This document shows positions 23,990 to 32,987 of a DNA stretch of 64,000 nucleotides, one piece after another. The stretch is from Candidatus Eisenbacteria bacterium (lineage in GTDB: Bacteria > Eisenbacteria > RBG-16-71-46), in NCBI GenBank assembly GCA_020847735.1, contig JADLBL010000007.1:23781-87780 (forward strand). The letters run 5' to 3'. A program made the translations under genes and the position numbers. Position 1 is the stretch's first letter. Every line of letters starts with the position of its first letter. Under the pieces are notes generated by a model, which did no database searches, was not told the origin of the DNA, and worked only from the letters and a program-made list of their open reading frames with translations.

Positions 23990-25012
23990 TCAGGCGCGTT
24001 CGGTCGCGCCGGCGGCCCGGCCGGGCGGCGACGTCACCAGTCCCGAGTCGCGCCGAAAGCGCTCGAGCATCTCGAGCGTCACCTTCTCGCAGCCCGGCAC
24101 GTCGCGCACCGCCGACCGCATCGCCGCACGCAGGGTCGTGAACGGCATGCCTTTCAGGAAGCGGCCGCGCTGGAGCGCGTGACGCAACGGCAGGAGGAAT
24201 TCGAGATAGGCGCGAAACACCGCCCACCACAGCGCGAACGCCGGCGCCGAGAGATTGCGGCGACGATAGAGCACCTTCGAGAGCGTGCCGTTGTAGACGT
24301 AGGTCGGATCCGTCCACTCGTGCGAATCGCTCGCTTCGTGCAGCACGCGGAACGAAGGCTCGTAGCGCAGCACGAAGCCGGCCCTGATGGCGCGCGTGGA
24401 GTACTCCCACTCCTCCTTGCCGAAGAAGTACGCCTCGGGCAGCTCGCCGAGCCGCTCGAGCACCCGGCGCCGGATCAGCATGAGCGCACCGGAGATGAAC
24501 GTCCGGTCGGCCGCGGTGTCGTATTGCCCGCGATCGGTCTCGCCGTGGCCGACGTGGTGCTCGTCTCCCCAGCGTCCGATCCAGCCGCCGGTGCTCCAGA
24601 TCCGGGTCGTGTCGGGGAAGAACAGGATCTTGCCGCCGACGATTCCGACACGCGGGTCGGCCTCCGCCGCGGCCACTCCGTGCTCGAGAAAGTCGGGGCG
24701 ATCCACCACGCAGTCGTTGTTGAGCAGGAGCACGTACCCGCAGCCGTCGGCGAGCGCGCGACGGACACCGACGTTGCAGCCCGCCGCGAAGCCGAGGTTC
24801 GCGTCGTTCCACAGGAACTCGATCCCACGGTTCGCGAACTCGGCGGTCAGGCGTTCCATCGAGCCGTCCGCGGAGGCGTTGTCCACCAGGTAGGTCCGCG
24901 CCGCCGGGTAGGTGATCCGCGCGAGGGACTCGAGACACCGGCTCGATGCCGGGTAGTTCCTCCAGTTCAGGAGGACGATGCCCACAACCGGGGTTGAACT
25001 CGTGTCGCTCAT
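23990..25012 (-). CDS. GT2-family glycosyltransferase (rhamnosyltransferase-like)
   Basis: 340-residue inverting GT-A enzyme of the WbbL/RfbF-like group. GIVLLNWRNYPASSRCLESL begins the fold, TYLVDNASADGSMERL and NLGFAAGCNVGVRRAL are characteristic of this subgroup, YVLLLNNDCVVDRPDFLEH holds the DxD-equivalent (NNDC), and FISGALMLIRRRVLERLG and FFGKEEWEYSTRA cover the acceptor and catalytic-base region. A C-terminal hydrophobic stretch (FALWWAVFRAYLEFLLPL) suggests membrane association. It has a good promoter 36 nt upstream and begins the second polysaccharide operon. Confidence 0.9.
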   Translation of the reverse strand: MSDTSSTPVVGIVLLNWRNYPASSRCLESLARITYPAARTYLVDNASADGSMERLTAEFANRGIEFLWNDANLGFAAGCNVGVRRALADGCGYVLLLNNDCVVDRPDFLEHGVAAAEADPRVGIVGGKILFFPDTTRIWSTGGWIGRWGDEHHVGHGETDRGQYDTAADRTFISGALMLIRRRVLERLGELPEAYFFGKEEWEYSTRAIRAGFVLRYEPSFRVLHEASDSHEWTDPTYVYNGTLSKVLYRRRNLSAPAFALWWAVFRAYLEFLLPLRHALQRGRFLKGMPFTTLRAAMRSAVRDVPGCEKVTLEMLERFRRDSGLVTSPPGRAAGATERA

Positions 25013-25047
25013 CGAGGGGCTCCGTCGCGGGGAACTTCGGGTCGCGG

Positions 25048-25077
25048 AGTGTGCCGGAGGACTCCGGAAAGGGTCAA
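25048..25077 (-). promoter_or_regulatory. promoter for the GT2-Wzz-ligase-GT4 operon
   Basis: Minus strand TTGACC (25072-25077), 18-nt spacer, CACACT (25048-25053). Predicted leader about 30 nt before the ATG at 25012. Confidence 0.5.
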
Positions 25078-25105
25078 CGGCCGCGACACGGGAGGCGCCG
25101 GGCGC

Positions 25106-26194
25106 TCAGCGCCGTACCGCGCGCAGCACCGAGTCGTAGGCCGCGGGCACGTCCTGGGGCCGGCCCTGCACGGTCCACCAGCGCGGCTTTTCTCCGTAGA
25201 TCCACACGTATTCGTCCGCGTTGTCCAATGCCGCCTGCACGGCGCGCCCGAAGGACTCGGGTGTGAAGTAGTTCCGCGACACCTCCGCGGGTTGCCAGGG
25301 CGTACGCGGCGAGTCGAAGTCCAGCCAGATGCCGAACCCCACGGACATCCGCCGCCGGTAGCGTGCCGGGTCCGCGACCAGGCGGAGCACCCCCCGCCTC
25401 ATGCTGTCCGCCTGGGCGGCGAAGCGGGCGGGATCGCGATACGAGTAGGAAAGCTCGTGGCCGTCCACGATCCGGGTGCTGTCGCGGGCGGCCTCCAGCA
25501 TGCCGTCCAGGAACGGCGCGAGCAGGCCGTTGTGCGCCCCGGTCAGCGCGCCGCGCCCGCCGATCGTCTCGTGCAGCGGCAGCGAGTAGGCGAAGGTCAT
25601 GAACACGGTGAGTCCGGGATATCCGCGTTCGAGCGCCCGCATGACCTCGGCGCCGCGCCGCCGCACCTGGGCCGCGAGCTGGTCCCAGTTCCTGCCGGTG
25701 GCGCGCCGCTGCACGGAGTAATCCCAGAGCTGCCCCTGGTACTGCTCCGGATCGAGCAGCACTCCCGGCGCTCCGGCCTCGCGCGCGAGCGAGGCCGCGA
25801 GCTCCAGGTTGGACAGGACCGCGGAATGATCCTCGAACCAGTCGAGGTTCCCGGGCGTGGTGTTCACACGCAGGAAGTTGTCGCGAAACCTGCCGAACCG
25901 CGTGGCGAGCAGGTCCCTGCGGGCCGAGTCGAGCTCGGCGCGGGTGAAGCGGCGCCGCCCCCACAGCTCCCACGTGAAGTCGCCGGTCCGCCCGCCGGGC
26001 TCGAAGTAGGGAACGTGGAAGACGCAACCGTCGAACGGGCTCGCCTGCAGTTCGGCGATGTGCGTTCGCATGAAGTGCGGGTCGGGTGAATCCCAGCCGA
26101 ACTCGATCAGGCGCTTGCGCGGCGCCGGCTCCGGCCGGATCGCCATCGCCACCACGCCGGCGAAGAGCGCCAGCAGGAAGGTCAGCCGAATCAC
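25106..26194 (-). CDS. secreted protein, probably TIM-barrel glycoside-hydrolase-like, unknown specificity
   Basis: 362-residue exported protein. The start chosen is GTG at 26194, which overlaps the upstream GT4 stop (GTGA) and opens with a hydrophobic signal or anchor (IRLTFLLALFAGVVAMA). Mature sequence begins RKRLIEFGWDSPDPHFMRTH, then alternates strands and helices with several acidic clusters at strand ends: GVLLDPEQYQGQLWDYSV, TVFMTFAYSLPLHE, SVGFGIWLDFDS and YVWIYGEKPRWWTVQG. The YVWIYGEK...WW end and the D-x-E placement are typical of beta/alpha-barrel glycosidases, but no catalogued family is recognised. Cotranscribed with a glycosyltransferase and AsnB, it may trim the exported polysaccharide; this is inference. 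Confidence 0.55.
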   Translation of the reverse strand: MIRLTFLLALFAGVVAMAIRPEPAPRKRLIEFGWDSPDPHFMRTHIAELQASPFDGCVFHVPYFEPGGRTGDFTWELWGRRRFTRAELDSARRDLLATRFGRFRDNFLRVNTTPGNLDWFEDHSAVLSNLELAASLAREAGAPGVLLDPEQYQGQLWDYSVQRRATGRNWDQLAAQVRRRGAEVMRALERGYPGLTVFMTFAYSLPLHETIGGRGALTGAHNGLLAPFLDGMLEAARDSTRIVDGHELSYSYRDPARFAAQADSMRRGVLRLVADPARYRRRMSVGFGIWLDFDSPRTPWQPAEVSRNYFTPESFGRAVQAALDNADEYVWIYGEKPRWWTVQGRPQDVPAAYDSVLRAVRR

Positions 26195-27405
26195 CCGGGC
26201 CACCGCTCCTCCGCCAGGCGCGTGTAGAGGGCCTCGAGCTGGCGGACCATGCGCGTCGCCGAAAACGGGTCCACGCGCGCACGGCCGGCAGCGCCCATGC
26301 GCGCTGCCGTCCCGCCGTCGTTCGCGAGTTCGGTCATGCGCCGCGCCAGCCCCTCGACGTCGCCGACTTCGACCAGCCAGCCCGTCTCGCCCGGGATCAC
26401 CGCGTCCGGCGCCCCGTCCACGCGCGTCGCCACGATCGGCAGCCCGGCCGCCATGGCCTGCGGAAACACCCGAGGCAGGCCCTCCCAGCGCGAGGCCAGC
26501 ACGAACACGTCGAACGCCCGCAGCAACTCGGGAACGTCGCGCCGCAGCCCGGCGAGGTGCACCCGGCCGGCCAGTCCGGCGCGTTCGATCGCGGCGATCA
26601 GCGCATTCCGCTGGGGCCCGTCTCCCACGTACACGAGCTGCGCGCCGGGACAGGCTCCCGCCACCCGCTCGAATGCCCGCAGCAGGTCGAGAGGCGACTT
26701 CTGTTCGCCGAGGCGTCCGACGCTTCCGAACACGAACGCCTCCGCGGGCAGCCCGAGCCGTTCGCGCGCTCCGGCGCGATCCAGGGCCACGTCGCGATAC
26801 GCTTCGATCTCGATTCCCGAACGGATCAGCTCGTACTGGTCGGGCCGGCCGATGCCGAGCGCGACACCGGCGGCCTGGTCGGGTGTGCCCACCACGACCA
26901 GCGCCGAGGCCAGCGGAGCGCACCAGCGCTCGAGCTGGACGTAGAGGGCGCGAACGTACCGGGGCTGGTGATCGTTGAAGCTCCAGCCGTGCACCGTGTG
27001 GACGACGATGGGCACGCCGGCCAGCCGCGCCGCCAGCCGCCCGAGGATGCCCGCCTTGGAGGAATGCGTGTGAACGACGTCGAAGCGCTCGCGCCGCAGC
27101 AGGCGATAGATCCGCCACAGGGCGCGAAGGTCGTGCCAGGGGCTCAGGCGGCGTACGAGGTGCGGCTCCACCCGGACCGTGACCCCGCGGGCCGCCGCTT
27201 CGCCGTGCAGCTCGCCCTCGACACCGGTCTCCGGGCCGGTGAGCAGCACGCTCGGAAAACGAACGGGGTCCACCAGCGCGCACGAGAGCATCGTGTTCTC
27301 CTGCGCACCGCCCACGATCATGCGGGTGATGACGTGCAGCACACGCACGGCCCGCGCCGGCTCGGAGCCGCGTCGCGCCGCGGCCGATCCGCCCGACCCG
27401 CTCAC
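26191..27405 (-). CDS. GT4-family glycosyltransferase
   Basis: 404-residue GT-B enzyme. Start GTG at 27405 overlaps the asnB stop (GTGA). After about 20 low-complexity residues, VRVLHVITRMIVGGAQENTM matches the usual first strand and GGAQxNT loop; FDVVHTHSSKAGILGRLAAR and PIVVHTVHGWSFND follow. The donor half has FVFGSVGRLGEQKSPLDLLRA, LVYVGDGPQRNALIAAIE, SRWEGLPRVFPQAMAAGLPIVA (the E-x7-E position is altered to Q at the second site: EGLPRVFPQ) and GETGWLVEVGD. The Glu-to-Gln change at the nucleotide-sugar site is common in part of this subgroup. Specificity unknown. Confidence 0.88.
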   Translation of the reverse strand: MSGSGGSAAARRGSEPARAVRVLHVITRMIVGGAQENTMLSCALVDPVRFPSVLLTGPETGVEGELHGEAAARGVTVRVEPHLVRRLSPWHDLRALWRIYRLLRRERFDVVHTHSSKAGILGRLAARLAGVPIVVHTVHGWSFNDHQPRYVRALYVQLERWCAPLASALVVVGTPDQAAGVALGIGRPDQYELIRSGIEIEAYRDVALDRAGARERLGLPAEAFVFGSVGRLGEQKSPLDLLRAFERVAGACPGAQLVYVGDGPQRNALIAAIERAGLAGRVHLAGLRRDVPELLRAFDVFVLASRWEGLPRVFPQAMAAGLPIVATRVDGAPDAVIPGETGWLVEVGDVEGLARRMTELANDGGTAARMGAAGRARVDPFSATRMVRQLEALYTRLAEERWPG

Positions 27406-29384
27406 CGGCGCACCGGGACCGCCGGCGCCGTGCGTGCGGTCGCCTCGGGGCGGCCCGCGAGGGCCAGCTTCGCGGCGTCCGCGCCCGCCACCTCGCGCCA
27501 CCAGAGCTCGAAGCAGAGCGCCGCCCACAGCGGTCCCGAGCGGTCGCGGCGCCGCCGGTGCTCGTCCTGCCAGCGGCGCAGGGTCGGCATGCGGAAGACA
27601 CCGCTGCCCGGGGAGGCGAACACGTCGCCGGCGAGGGTCGCGAGCGGACCGCGCAGCCAGTCCTCGACGGGCACCGAGAACCCGTGCTTGGGGCGCGAGG
27701 CCAGGTGAGCCGGCAGGACGCGGCGCGCGAGGGCGCGCAGCACCGCCTTCCCGCCGGGATCACCGAAGCGGGCGTGCCGCGGAAGTCCGGAAGCGAAGCG
27801 CACCAGGTCCTCGTCCAGGAAGGGCACGCGACCCTCCACCGAGGCGCCCATGGTCATGCGATCTTCCTTGAGCAGCAGGTCGTCCGGCAGGTACCTGAGA
27901 CGGTCCACGCACAACGCCTGCGCCTCTTGATCCTGGGGAAGCCCGCCAAGCTCGGCGGACAGCTCGGCTTCGAGCCGCGCCGCGACCGCGCCCGGCTCGA
28001 GTTCGGCCTGCAGCGCCTCGTGCAAGCGCTCGGGCGCGCACGGCTCGAAGGTCGAAAGGTACGCGCCGAAGAACGACTCCCGGCCGTGCGCCTCGAGAAG
28101 CTTGCGCACCAGGACGAGGCGTTCCGCGCCGGCGCTGCCCCGGTGCTGATCGCGGTCGCCCAGCAGGCGGGCTCCCGCACGAGCCAGCGCGCGCGGCACC
28201 GGCGCGAGGTGGCGCAGCCATTGAGGCAGGCGATGGCGGCGGTAGCCGCCGAACAACTCGTCGCCGCCCGTCCCCGAGAGCAGCACGGTCACGTGCTCGC
28301 TGGCCGCCCGGGCCACCAGGTGCGCCGGCACCGCGGCCGCGTCGGCGCACGGCTCGTCCAGCAGCGTCACCACCCGGGCCAGCGTTCGCGCGGGATCGAG
28401 CGCGACCACGCTCTCGTGGTGGCGCGTCCCGAGCACCCGGGCGACCTCGCGCGCGAAGCCACGCTCGTCGTGATGTCCTCCCGACTCGAAACCGATCGAG
28501 AAGGTCCGCGTTTCGCGGCGGATCTCCTCGGGAAGCGAAGCCACGACGAGACTCGAGTCGAGCCCGCCCGAGAGCAGGATGCCCACGGGGCGGTCGGACA
28601 GCAGCATCGCGCGGGTCGAGCGCGCCAGCCGCGCGCCCGTCTCGTCGGCCAGAGCGTCGAGCGGAGCGTGGGCCAGCTTCGGGTCGGTGGCGAGGTCGGG
28701 AAGCGGCCACCAGCGTTCGATCTGGATGCCGGAGGGCGTCAGTACCATCCGGCATCCGGGCCGGAGCTTTCGCACCGCACGCAGCACGGTCGCCTCGCCG
28801 GGGACGAAACCGCACGCCAGGTAGCGTTCCACGCCGTCCGGGTCGAGATCGCGCGGCACCTGCGGGTCGCAGAGCAGCGCCTTGATCTCCGACGCGTACA
28901 GGACCTTCTCGCCGACGCGCGCCCAGTACAGCGGCTTCACTCCGAGCGCGTCGCGCGCCAGCAGCAGGGTCTGGTCGAGTGTGTCGAAGATCGCGCAGGC
29001 GAACATGCCGCGCAGGTGCTCGACGGCGCGCGGCCCGTGATCGAGCCACAGGTGCGGCAGCACCTCGGTATCGGTGCGCGTCCGCAGCCGGTGACGACGC
29101 GCCAGGCTCTCGCGCAACTGCGGGAAGTTGTAGAGCTCGCCGTTCTGGCTCGCCCAGACCCGCTCGCCGACGTCGCTGATCGGCTGGTGACCGCCCTCCA
29201 CGTCGAGGATCGAGAGTCGGCGAACTCCGAGCGTCGCCCGGCCGAGCGACTCGAGACCCGAATCGTCGGGGCCTCGGTACTCGATGGCGCGCAGCATGGC
29301 TTCGACCACCCGGCGGTCCTCCGCCCGGAGCGAGTCCGTCGCCGGCGCGCCGCCCAGCCGGTAGATGCCGGCGATGCCGCACAT
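27402..29384 (-). CDS. asnB: asparagine synthase-type glutamine amidotransferase
   Basis: 660-residue two-domain enzyme. N-terminal Ntn glutaminase domain starts MCGIAGIYRL with nucleophile Cys2, continues RRLSILDVEGGHQPISD and NGELYNFPQLRE; the synthetase domain has the pyrophosphate loop PVGILLSGGLDSSLVVA, TFSIGFESGGHHDE and LLSGTGGDELFGGYRRH. It could make asparagine, but in polysaccharide loci (for example those with exosortase) homologues of this type are thought to amidate uronic acids or other glycan carboxyls; the tight coupling with a GT4 and a secreted glycosidase-like protein favours such a role here. A ugd gene in the window could supply the uronate. No exosortase was found. Confidence 0.9.
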   Translation of the reverse strand: MCGIAGIYRLGGAPATDSLRAEDRRVVEAMLRAIEYRGPDDSGLESLGRATLGVRRLSILDVEGGHQPISDVGERVWASQNGELYNFPQLRESLARRHRLRTRTDTEVLPHLWLDHGPRAVEHLRGMFACAIFDTLDQTLLLARDALGVKPLYWARVGEKVLYASEIKALLCDPQVPRDLDPDGVERYLACGFVPGEATVLRAVRKLRPGCRMVLTPSGIQIERWWPLPDLATDPKLAHAPLDALADETGARLARSTRAMLLSDRPVGILLSGGLDSSLVVASLPEEIRRETRTFSIGFESGGHHDERGFAREVARVLGTRHHESVVALDPARTLARVVTLLDEPCADAAAVPAHLVARAASEHVTVLLSGTGGDELFGGYRRHRLPQWLRHLAPVPRALARAGARLLGDRDQHRGSAGAERLVLVRKLLEAHGRESFFGAYLSTFEPCAPERLHEALQAELEPGAVAARLEAELSAELGGLPQDQEAQALCVDRLRYLPDDLLLKEDRMTMGASVEGRVPFLDEDLVRFASGLPRHARFGDPGGKAVLRALARRVLPAHLASRPKHGFSVPVEDWLRGPLATLAGDVFASPGSGVFRMPTLRRWQDEHRRRRDRSGPLWAALCFELWWREVAGADAAKLALAGRPEATARTAPAVPVRR

Positions 29385-29512
29385 TTCAGTGCCGGAGTGC
29401 GGGCGGGAATCCCGCGTCGCTGCGCATCGGGGTGGTCATTCGCCCGACGCTAAGGCATCGGTGCACGACAGGCCAGCGGCGCGCGCAGGGCCGCCGCGAA
29501 CCTCCCGTTCGC

Positions 29513-31714
29513 CTACGGCAGCACGACCAGCCGCGTGGTACCCAGCGTCCGGCCTTCGAGAGCGAGATGCACGAAGTAGAGCCCCGCGCGCACCGGCTGG
29601 CCGCGATCGTCTCGAAGGTTCCACTCCACGCGCCCCCGTCCCGCTTCGTGACGTCCGCCCGGCAGCGAGCGCACGCGACGCCCTCCGACGTCGTAGACCG
29701 TCACGGTCGCGGCGCCCGGCGACGGCAGCGAGAACGCCAGCAGCGTGCTCAGACGGGCCGGACTGGGATGGGGAGGCTCCAGCCAGCAGCCCGCGCGGGG
29801 CGTGCGCGAGGCGGCGGACCCCGGCGGAGGCCGGCGCGATGCCGGCGGAGCCGGCGAGGATTCGACGACCACCGTGTGGTCCGGCCGGATCACGTAGGTG
29901 CATGGAGGGGAACCGCCCGGCCGGATGCCGCCGAGCAGCGGATTCTCGGCGGGGCCCACGACCACCCTTTGCCCCGGTTGCCCGGGGAGGCTCGCTTCGA
30001 GATCGAAGGCTCCGGAACCGATCCCGCCGAACGTGATCGTGTACTCGTCCTGCCCCAGGTAACCCGATCCTCCGTCCACGATCCTGGTCTGCACGGGATG
30101 TCGGGGGTCGTCGAGCGAGCGCAGTCGCACGGTGGCGCCCTGCAGGGTCAGCCGGCCGAGACTGTCCTCGAGCCTCACCTTCACGAACGGGGTCGTGACC
30201 CGCGGCACGAGGTCGAGCCGGTTGCGCGCGAACCGCTTGCTGTAATCGCCCACCACGACATCCGGGTCGCCGTCGCCTTCGAAGTCGGCGAACGCGCTGA
30301 GCGTGCCGATCAGTCCGAGCGGGGCGAGGCTCGTGTCCGCGGCGAACGTGCCGTCGCCGTTGGCCAGCAGGAGCCGCTTTCCCCCGTCGGGCAGGAAGCA
30401 CAGCAGGTCCTGGTCGCCGTCGAGGTCGAGGTCGCTCCAGCGGTCCCCCCACGACCAGCCGACCAGGCCCAGCCCGAGGACGGAGGAAGCGTCCACGAGA
30501 ACTCCATCGGCGTTTCGGTACAGCGTGGGTCCCGTGCCGGTTCGAAGGTAGAGGTCGAGGTCCCCGTCGTCGTCGAAATCGACGAACTGCGCACCTTCGT
30601 CGAACCGCGCCGGCAGCCCGACCTGCGCCGCGATGTCGTGAAAGCGCGCGCCGCCGTCGTTGTGGAACAGGTGACCCGCGCAGTACAGGTCGAGCGCGCC
30701 GTCGCCGTCCCAGTCCGCCGCGCACGCTCCCTCGGGCCGGTCGTAGATGGTCAGGCCGGCGAGCCCGACACCCGCCGAGTCGGTGAAATCCACGAAGGTC
30801 CCGTCGCGCTGGTTGAGAAACAGGAAGCTGCGCGATGGCGGCACATGCGCGTAGAAGGGCAGGAACAGGTCCGGCCAGCCGTCGGCGTCGAAGTCCGCCC
30901 AGACGGGGGTTTCGCCATGCCCTGCGATGTTCATGCCCATGCCGGGCGCGACGTCCACGAAACCCGACGGGGTGTTCTGGAAGAGCTGGACGCCGCTGTT
31001 CGCGAGCGTGTCGCCCCCGTAGGGCATCAGCACCAGGTCCATGTCGCCGTCACGGTCGTAGTCACACCAGGCGCCGCCGTGATAGTTGCCGTCCCCGAGG
31101 AGCGCGCGGAAGCCCGGCATCTCCGCGAACGTCGAACCGGTGTTCAGGTACAGCGCGAGATCCGGCAGGCCGTCGCCGTCGGCGTAGCCCCAGCACGGAG
31201 GAAGGGTCCCGGGCATGTAATCGGGAATGCCGGTCGGCAGCGCTTCGAAGCGCGGACGTTCGTCGTTCAGGAGGGTGCCCACGGCCGGCACACCATCGCT
31301 CAAGGCGTTCTCGACCGAAGTGATCCGGACCTCGAAACTCTCGTTGCCCTCGAGCAGCGAATCGCCGAGGACCGTCACCTCGAACGTCGTGCCCGTCTGG
31401 CCGGCCGGGATGACGAGATCCCTCGATGCCGGCAGGTAGTCGTTGCCCGCCGAGGTCGCCGTCCCATCGAAGGTCTCGCAGCGGAACGTGACGGGCGCCG
31501 CGGGAGGCGACGAAAGCGAGCACGTGAAGGTCAGCGCGTGCTGGCCCGAGTCCGCCTCGAAGCAGACCGCGCCGGCCACGCTCAGCCGCGGGAGCGAGCC
31601 GGCGGGCTCTTCACCGGCATATCGCAGGGGTTGGGCGTCGGGCGGGGCGCCGCACGGCGCCAGCAGAACCAGCGCCGCCACCACCGCGAGCTTCCCTGCT
31701 CCTGTGCGCGACAT
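29513..31714 (-). CDS. secreted Calx-beta / FG-GAP (VCBS) / UnbV protein with FlgD-like C-terminal domain
   Basis: 733-residue exported protein. Start ATG at 31714 gives a signal peptide (GKLAVVAALVLLAPCGAPPDA). Residues about 42-152 form a Calx-beta domain (GTATSAGNDYLPASRDLVIP, LLEGNESFEV). Residues about 178-560 carry seven FG-GAP/VCBS-type calcium loops: YADGDGLPDLALY, DYDRDGDMDLVLM, DFDADGWPDLFLP, DWDGDGALDLYCA, DFDDDGDLDLYLR, DLDLDGDQDLLCF and DFEGDGDPDVVVG, as in a seven-bladed propeller. An UnbV/ASPIC-like segment (TRIVDGGSGYLGQDE) follows, then a Pro/Ser linker and a final Ig-like FlgD/CHU_C domain (VTVYDVGGRRVRSL). Likely surface attached or released; ligand unknown. It stands alone between polysaccharide genes. 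Confidence 0.85.
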   Translation of the reverse strand: MSRTGAGKLAVVAALVLLAPCGAPPDAQPLRYAGEEPAGSLPRLSVAGAVCFEADSGQHALTFTCSLSSPPAAPVTFRCETFDGTATSAGNDYLPASRDLVIPAGQTGTTFEVTVLGDSLLEGNESFEVRITSVENALSDGVPAVGTLLNDERPRFEALPTGIPDYMPGTLPPCWGYADGDGLPDLALYLNTGSTFAEMPGFRALLGDGNYHGGAWCDYDRDGDMDLVLMPYGGDTLANSGVQLFQNTPSGFVDVAPGMGMNIAGHGETPVWADFDADGWPDLFLPFYAHVPPSRSFLFLNQRDGTFVDFTDSAGVGLAGLTIYDRPEGACAADWDGDGALDLYCAGHLFHNDGGARFHDIAAQVGLPARFDEGAQFVDFDDDGDLDLYLRTGTGPTLYRNADGVLVDASSVLGLGLVGWSWGDRWSDLDLDGDQDLLCFLPDGGKRLLLANGDGTFAADTSLAPLGLIGTLSAFADFEGDGDPDVVVGDYSKRFARNRLDLVPRVTTPFVKVRLEDSLGRLTLQGATVRLRSLDDPRHPVQTRIVDGGSGYLGQDEYTITFGGIGSGAFDLEASLPGQPGQRVVVGPAENPLLGGIRPGGSPPCTYVIRPDHTVVVESSPAPPASRRPPPGSAASRTPRAGCWLEPPHPSPARLSTLLAFSLPSPGAATVTVYDVGGRRVRSLPGGRHEAGRGRVEWNLRDDRGQPVRAGLYFVHLALEGRTLGTTRLVVLP

Positions 31715-31888
31715 CGCCGGCCCCGTGGGTGGAGGGGTGCCTTCCTGGGAACATCTTGGCCGCGCCGTTTTCGGGCGCACGCAGGGCACAGCCTAGCCCG
31801 CGCCGCTCATGGTCCACCAGCGAACTTCCCGGGCATCGGGCCCGCCGTCCGCGGAGGATCTCCGGGGGGGGTGCGGGCCCCGGGCCAA

Positions 31889-32974
31889 TCACGACGACGC
31901 ACGGTGCAGCAGGTCGGCGAGCTTCGGCGTCACCGCTTCGAGCGAGTAGCGCGCCACCACGTCCTCGCGCGCCGCCGCTCCGAGTCGGCGCCGTGCGCCG
32001 GAATCGGAAATCAGTTCGTCGAGCGCCGCGACGAAGTCGGCCGGCCCGTCCGCCAGCCGGCCCGTGATCCGGTCCCGGACCATTTCCGGGTGCACCCCCA
32101 CGGACGAGGCGACCGCGGGCAGCCCGAGCGACATATAAAGGAGAAGCTTGAGACCGCATTTTCCACGGGCCCAGGGATCGTCGGGCAGGGGCGCGAGGCC
32201 GACGTCGCAGGCGGCGGTGACTTCGACCTCCTTCTCGAGGCTCCAGGCGTGCTCGATGACACGCACGCCTTCGCAGGTGAAATGCGCTCCCACGACATGC
32301 AGTTCGAGCTCCGGGTGACGGCGGAAGAGCCCGGGAAGCAGGGGCCGCAAGGGGTCGAGGTAGTGCACCGTCGAGTGGCTGCCGATCCAGACGAGCCGGA
32401 GCGGCCCGTCCCCCCTGGGACGCGACGCCCATCTCGAGGTGTCCACCGCGGTCGGGACGACCTCGACGCTTTCGGGAGCGCGCCCGGGCCGCTGCTCCCG
32501 CGCCCACCGCGCGAGCCAGGCGTTGCCCGCCGCGACGCCGCCTGCCGCCGCGGCCAGCCGCGCGTACTGGGTGGTCGGCTTGAGCCACGCGAATCGGCGG
32601 TTGGCCTCGCTGACATTGGGAAGCCACACCGCGTCGTCGAAGTCGAACACCCAGCGCGGCTGCCGGCTCGCGAGTCGCTCGACCGCCGCGTCGCCGGCGA
32701 ATGGCCAGACGTCCCTGTGGACGAGCGCGAGGTCGAAGCGACCCGCGCGACCCAGCTCCGCCCAGCGACGGGCGCCGCCACGCGCGAGCTGCCAGGCCTT
32801 GGCCGCGATCGCCCCGGGGCGGTAAAGCGCGGCGAAGCCCGCCGAGTCGAAAAACGGCCGGACGTGCAGCCGGATGCCGTGCGCTTCGAGCGGGCCGGCC
32901 AGCTGATAGACGCGGTAGCGCGCCGACGCACCCTCGACCGGATAGGGGACGAGCGCGAGAACGGACAGGCTCAC
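31889..32974 (-). CDS. GT4-family glycosyltransferase
   Basis: 361-residue GT-B glycosyltransferase. Start GTG at 32974 gives MSLSVLALVPYPVEGASARYR, the SARYR turn being common in a subgroup of exopolysaccharide GT4 enzymes. Landmarks: PRWVFDFDDAVWLPN, LRLVWIGSHSTVHYLDPL, LHVVGAHFTC, IEHAWSLEKEVEV and the donor region DDPWARGKCGLKLLLYMSLG, which replaces the usual E-x7-E motif with a G-K-C-x-x-K pattern. It follows the Wza-type exporter gene after 13 nt and is the last gene of the ugd-rfbB-wza operon. Sugar specificity unknown. Confidence 0.87.
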   Translation of the reverse strand: MSLSVLALVPYPVEGASARYRVYQLAGPLEAHGIRLHVRPFFDSAGFAALYRPGAIAAKAWQLARGGARRWAELGRAGRFDLALVHRDVWPFAGDAAVERLASRQPRWVFDFDDAVWLPNVSEANRRFAWLKPTTQYARLAAAAGGVAAGNAWLARWAREQRPGRAPESVEVVPTAVDTSRWASRPRGDGPLRLVWIGSHSTVHYLDPLRPLLPGLFRRHPELELHVVGAHFTCEGVRVIEHAWSLEKEVEVTAACDVGLAPLPDDPWARGKCGLKLLLYMSLGLPAVASSVGVHPEMVRDRITGRLADGPADFVAALDELISDSGARRRLGAAAREDVVARYSLEAVTPKLADLLHRASS

Positions 32975-32987
32975 GCCGGAAACGCCG

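Noticed and set aside
27402..29384. Exosortase/PEP-CTERM locus
   Set aside because: AsnB, Wzz-like and ligase genes recall such loci, but no exosortase (XrtA-like) gene or PEP-CTERM tail was found.
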